Positions 59,388 through 64,000 of a DNA stretch of 64,000 nt are shown one piece after another. The stretch lies in the NCBI GenBank assembly GCA_030762175.1, contig CM060831.1, positions 31,757,001 to 31,821,000 of the forward strand, in the 5' to 3' direction. Every line of letters starts with the position of its first letter. The stretch's first letter is position 1. The DNA is from Metallyticus violacea (Eukaryota > Arthropoda > Insecta > Mantodea > Metallyticidae). Made by a program: the position numbers and the translations under genes. The notes under the pieces were generated by a model. The model worked only from the letters and a program-made list of their open reading frames with translations, was not told where the DNA came from and did no database searches.

Positions 59388-59686
59388 GTCCTGGTAATGT
59401 AGTGGTAACCATACTTGCCTACTAATCCCAAGATCGCGGGTTCAAACCCGGCCAGGGCCGATGAATTTTTTCCGGCGTAAAATCGTAAGTATGGCTTCCT
59501 TCGGAAGGGAAGTAAAGCCGTGGGTCCCGTGTCGTACATTTACGGCACGATAAAGAACCTCAAGCCTGAAAGAAGAGGCCTCTGAGCAAAATTTGTCGGC
59601 TGTTTCACGTCCTGATTTTGAATGGGACGCTGATGACCTGAGATGTTAAAGAGCGTCCATAAATAAAAATCAAATCAAACCTACGT
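59388..59686 (+). mobile_element. SINE family B, full-length copy
   Basis: Head GGTCCTGGTAATGTAGTGGT, box B GGGTTCAAACCC near 59439, the same body and 3' end (GAGCGTCCATAAATAAAAATC) as the 15177 copy, in the same orientation. It lies about 75 bp after a (TA)n(TG)n microsatellite. No clear target duplication could be seen. Confidence 0.88.
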
Positions 59687-60943
59687 ATAAAACTTTGTTG
59701 TCCGATATATAAAACAACAATTAAATAAAATGTTTTCATTTACTATATCTCATCATCATATAATTTGTGAACGAAAGTTATTTGTAGTTTAACATTTGAA
59801 TATTTGTTTGTTTTAACATGAAGCAGGCAAGTAGAAAGAATAATAGGATTTTTCTCTTGTGAGCAATTTCTTATCAATTGACTGTGCTACTTCACACATC
59901 AGATTGACCGTGTACTGTGTGATAGGAGTATCCCGCAACTCTTTTTTAAACATTGGACATAGTACCGTGCGATCAGTTTTGTTTTCCCCCGGAGTGTTTT
60001 GCCTATATGCGAGCGCGCCGCTCTTAAGCAGGCTATTAAATTTGGGGACCGAGGCGGCTACAAATCCCTACTAATAACCTTGTTTTGGAAAGACATAGTG
60101 AAATGCTCTCATGGAATTATTCGCAAGATGAACAGTGGCAGGGTTCTGTTCAAAAAATGCATGATCACATTCCCTGTCGGGTAATTCTCTGAAAAAAGTA
60201 TGGTATTTACATAAGGAACAAAATCGATTGGTACTAAGATTCTTTCACCATTGCATTAACACATATGAATCGTACATAAAGACACGCTCTGCCATTGCAA
60301 ACATACGAGGCATAATACACTTTATGTATACTATCGAATTAAAAAACTAACAACACAACACACGTCAAAGAACAGAACGCTACGACTGCGACAGTCAGCA
60401 AGTTCAACAAGTAAGCACGCAGGCTTGCTACCCAGGCGCGGCTGATCGCACTATATCGAAGTACTAATTTTTAACAGTACTTTTTTTCTTCGAAGTTTAG
60501 TTATAAAACAATCTAATAAATGCTGTCTCATGATTATGTTACATAAAAGAACTAGTTCAAGGTATACTATGAGAAAACTGAATCTATTTTCGTTTTCCCA
60601 GTTCACAAAAAACAAGTAAAATAAATAAAATGAAATAAAACTGAACTCTTGGAGTGTGTTTACTGGCTTTATATCTCAGTCAGTTCATTAAATTGTGAAT
60701 AAAGTTTGAAAGTACTCCGCGGAAAAGAGTCATTGAATTTTCATTTGTAAATCTGGATTTTTTTTAAAGTTTTGTTAAAGTTTGTCGTCACCATAACCTT
60801 TGCCTTATTTATTTCTAAAACGTTTCGTTATTTTAACGTTTGATATGTCTTAAGGCTTTATCCTACTTCATAGAATCATAACAAAATTCACTTCTGTTCT
60901 CACTCGTTATGTAAAGGAAAAGAATATGATCTGGTTTTTATTA
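59687..60943. other. No gene seen
   Basis: A+T-rich between the SINE and the MITE. Short frames only. Confidence 0.5.
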
Positions 60944-60945
60944 TA

Positions 60946-61560
60946 CAGAAGGTGCGGTTTTATTATGCGATAATCTTGACTTCATTTGTTCATCGTTGAT
61001 TTACCTGTTACATAGCAACGCTATCATAATGTATGTAAGTCACATCTGTTTACAGAACACCGCCACGGGTGGCTGAGGTCGTTAAGGCAAGGACTCGTTA
61101 GCGGGAGGTCTGGGTTCGAATACCGCCAGGACTGTCCTTTCTTACTGGGTTTTTTTCCAGGTTTTCCTCAGTCCTCATAAATGGCAAATTCCTGGGAGGT
61201 AACCTAAACTTAGGCCTGGAACGATTCCTTCCTTAAAAATAAATCCTTTCCCAATATATCATTTCATCTAATGTATCATCATTGTCCAACGCCTGTGGTG
61301 CCTCTGTAGCAAAAACGGGCGTTAAACACTATTCATTCATTTGTATTATTCATTGTTTACAGAACATCATACGATAATCTTGGCTTCATTTTTTCATTGT
61401 TGATTTACCTGTCAAGTAGCAATGCTATCATAATGTATGCGAGTCACATCTGTTTACAGACCATCATATTACACATTACTGTTGTTTTTCGGACTAACGT
61501 TGAAATATATTAAAAAGATATCTGCTGTGAAAGTATGTATACACTTTTAGGCACCCTCGG
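60946..61560 (-). mobile_element. MITE (about 308 bp) split by a SINE
   Basis: Ends read CAGAAGGTGC (60946) and, on the other strand, CCGAGGGTGCC (61560), flanked by TA at 60944-60945 and 61561-61562. With the SINE (61060-61353) and its duplication removed, about 308 bp remain. They consist mainly of two direct copies of a roughly 130-bp unit containing TGTAAACAGATGTGACT, TATGATAGC and AATCAACAATGAA. The same units form the 5' end of the DUF4817-type element at 36294 on the other strand, so this is a short non-autonomous relative of that family with no transposase. Confidence 0.8.
61060..61353 (+). mobile_element. SINE family A inserted in a MITE, 13-bp target duplication
   Basis: A full-length copy (box A GTGGCTGAGGTCGTTAAG; box B GTTCGAATACC) flanked by TGTTTACAGAACA at 61047-61059 and 61354-61366. 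The duplicated sequence belongs to the surrounding MITE, so the SINE came second. The tail is ATTCATTCATTTGTATTATT-like rather than pure A. Confidence 0.93.
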
Positions 61561-61768
61561 TATTTTATTTTTCTGTCTACTCATTACCGAGTGTATTCCC
61601 GCTAAACCGAGGCTGTGTTCATTTGTGCAAGAAAACAAGTAACCGTGTATTTTACAGTCAACGTTTCCAAAGGCGGTTCGCGGCAACATAGAGGCAGTGC
61701 ACAACTTTGCCACTGCCACTGCTAAATATAGATTGTAAGCTTCTAGAACTTAAAGATACACAACACAC

Positions 61769-62362
<594 letters not shown>

Positions 62363-63439
62363 CTCTTGATTAAAGTCTAGAATCTGCATGATGAAGAAAA
62401 CATTGTATACTTAATATATTTTGAAATTACAGTTTGACTCAAATTAATACTTGGTATTTATCCAGGTAATTCTCTCTTCCAATGGTGGCAAAGAACAAGA
62501 ATTAGAATGTAAGTTTTTTGTAGTGTTAATTTTATTTACATACAACAAATACAAAAGCAGCTACCTCATGAATCCACATAAAGCTTCACCAACCTGCCAT
62601 TCAACAATAGCTACTACTACGAAACGATTGATTGTCGCTGTGTGTCCATGAAAACATTGTTACTTTGATGTTGAAATTATTTAATATGCATTACTGCGGT
62701 GCTATTACTATAATTTTTATTTATACTTCTATAAAATAAGTTATTTAACTTTGTAAATTACAACAGTATGTGTGAAATCCGAGGCAAACTTTCCTGGGTA
62801 AATGACTTTGAGTTGGTGCATGCACATAATGACGCTTATGAGAAAGCTCCGCTCACCGTTTCCTTTCACCTCTTCCGGTCAAAATGCTCCACAAGCTTAC
62901 CAAGATATTGGTTTGTAGTTCCCTACAGATAATAACAGAAAATATTAACATTAGGCGCAAAAAGAAGTCCCCTAAAGACGATTATTTTTATATTTTTTAC
63001 GCATAGAAAACATCAAGCAATAGTAACAGGAAATTAAACATTGAAATCTTGCGGTAGAGCAAACTGCAACTCTAGAGGAGGCGCATCTGACGTTTCCCAT
63101 ACTTATGGGCCACGAATTATCCGAAAATGGATATATTATTTAATATTAAAACTTAACTACAAGGCAACTCTGCTTGAGGTACAGCATTATTAAAAAAGAA
63201 TGATGCAAATTAAAGACTTGTAGCGAGGCTGATAAAAGCGGTAAGCAGTCCATCAATGAAATAGATTCAGGAGAATGGCATCAAGTTGCAGTCAGTATGT
63301 GTATCTTTGGTAAACGCCGCTAGTGGCGCCGGTGGTATTATGTATCAAAGCCGGTAAAGATATTTTGAGTAATGGAATCCTCAGAAAAACAGGGCCTATA
63401 GTGACAGTGGAAATACACTTTGGGCCAAAATTCGGCAAG
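62363..63439. other. No gene seen
   Basis: A+T-rich after the GATA/GACA array. The frame from 63323 leads into the transposase fossil and may be its 5' part. Confidence 0.45.
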
Positions 63440-64000
63440 AGCGCACACCATTGGAACTGCACTAGTGAAGTTATTGGATGTTTGTGCCACTGGAGAAGAC
63501 TTCAAGAGAATCAGTGGTCAGGATCCGAGCAGCGTGCAGAAGGAGTTGAAGAAAACCGATAACACAAAACCGACAGTATGGTGTATTCTATGAAACCTTT
63601 CGTCCCGTAAGCATTAAACATTGCAGCTCGTGCGGGCGCTTAAACGAACTGACAGTCCGAAACGCACTAACTTTTGCACTGAAATGCCGAGCTTTTTGAA
63701 TAGAATATATTCGCTGACAGGTTAGTATTCAGTGTTTGGGCAACCTTCCGCTTGATGAGAAAGTTAATCGCTATGTCAGGATCCGAGGCGCAGAAAACAC
63801 GCATGACATTTGAGATACTCACTAAAAGCAAATTCTTTTGTGCTATGATCAAATGCAATTTGTCAGTGCCTGCCTACCGTCAGCGGCCTACACTCCGAAC
63901 GGCTTATGCTTCAGCGCAGTCTTTCTATAGGATGCCGCTCCTGCACATTTCTACTTGGATGTTCGTCGATGCTCTGTATACCATCTACCACGAAGTTGGT
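63440..64000 (+). pseudogene. DUF4817-type transposase fossil, cut by the window end
   Basis: The plus strand carries, in changing frames, a head segment with GCLCHWRRLQ (63478-63507), a region DRLVFSVWATFRL (about 63715-63755) where the family has the first catalytic Asp-Glu, then RGAENTHDI, SKFFCAM and DAAPAHFYLDV (63931-63962), the second catalytic motif with its Asp kept. The first acidic site is lost (Asp-Glu replaced by Val-Trp). At least five frame changes or stops separate these pieces. The third site would lie beyond base 64000. Confidence 0.75.

Overview
The window looks like nuclear DNA from an insect with a large, repeat-rich, A+T-rich genome. The evidence is the set of decayed IS630/Tc1-mariner transposases, including the arthropod-typical subfamily with an N-terminal DUF4817-like helix-turn-helix, several tRNA-headed SINE families, LINE remnants and long microsatellites. 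There are no dense operon-like coding sequences, and most open frames are chance or shadows of repeats. A cockroach/termite-like or other polyneopteran source is a guess from repeat style only.

The one secure host-gene feature is at 57139-57409 on the minus strand. It is the first coding exon of an SLC6 (Na+/Cl- dependent neurotransmitter or amino-acid symporter) gene, with a strong start context, an in-frame upstream stop, the whole TM1 signature and a phase-1 GT donor. I saw no further exon of that gene in the 57 kb downstream of it (coordinates below 57139), so most of the window is probably its first intron or intergenic DNA. Three plus-strand stretches (9810-9954, 14823-14971, 24398-24850) have splice-like borders around open frames, but I could not assign them to a family.

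The rest is a transposon graveyard. Left part (1-22 kb): a reverse transcriptase fossil on the minus strand at 2 kb; the first copy of a dispersed repeat at 8.1 kb; SINEs at 11.4 and 15.2 kb; mariner fossils at 13 and 16.7 kb; two LINE 3' ends in series at 19.1-20.7 kb; a transposase scrap at 21 kb. Middle (22-45 kb): a complete 1.25-kb DDE transposon with terminal inverted repeats and TA duplications (23056-24309); a mariner N-terminus and a LINE tail at 30.6-31.8 kb; two internally deleted transposases (33.2 and 36.6 kb); an RNase H-bearing LINE end at 39.4 kb; a diverged tandem array at 40.5-41.0 kb; a near full-length mariner at 43.8-44.8 kb. Right part (45-64 kb): SINEs at 46.7, 53.5, 54.4, 59.4 and 61.1 kb; a mariner flanked by two copies of the dispersed repeat (49.2-52 kb); the SLC6 exon; a MITE split by a SINE (60946-61560); a 594-bp GATA-GACA-GATA array; and a DUF4817-type transposase running off the window end.

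No operon, CRISPR array, functional tRNA or rRNA gene, or intact autonomous mobile element was found. I did not find a new multi-gene system. The most informative structures are the nested MITE/SINE insertion, the repeated head-to-tail internal deletion of DUF4817-type transposases, and the Bkm-like GATA/GACA block.
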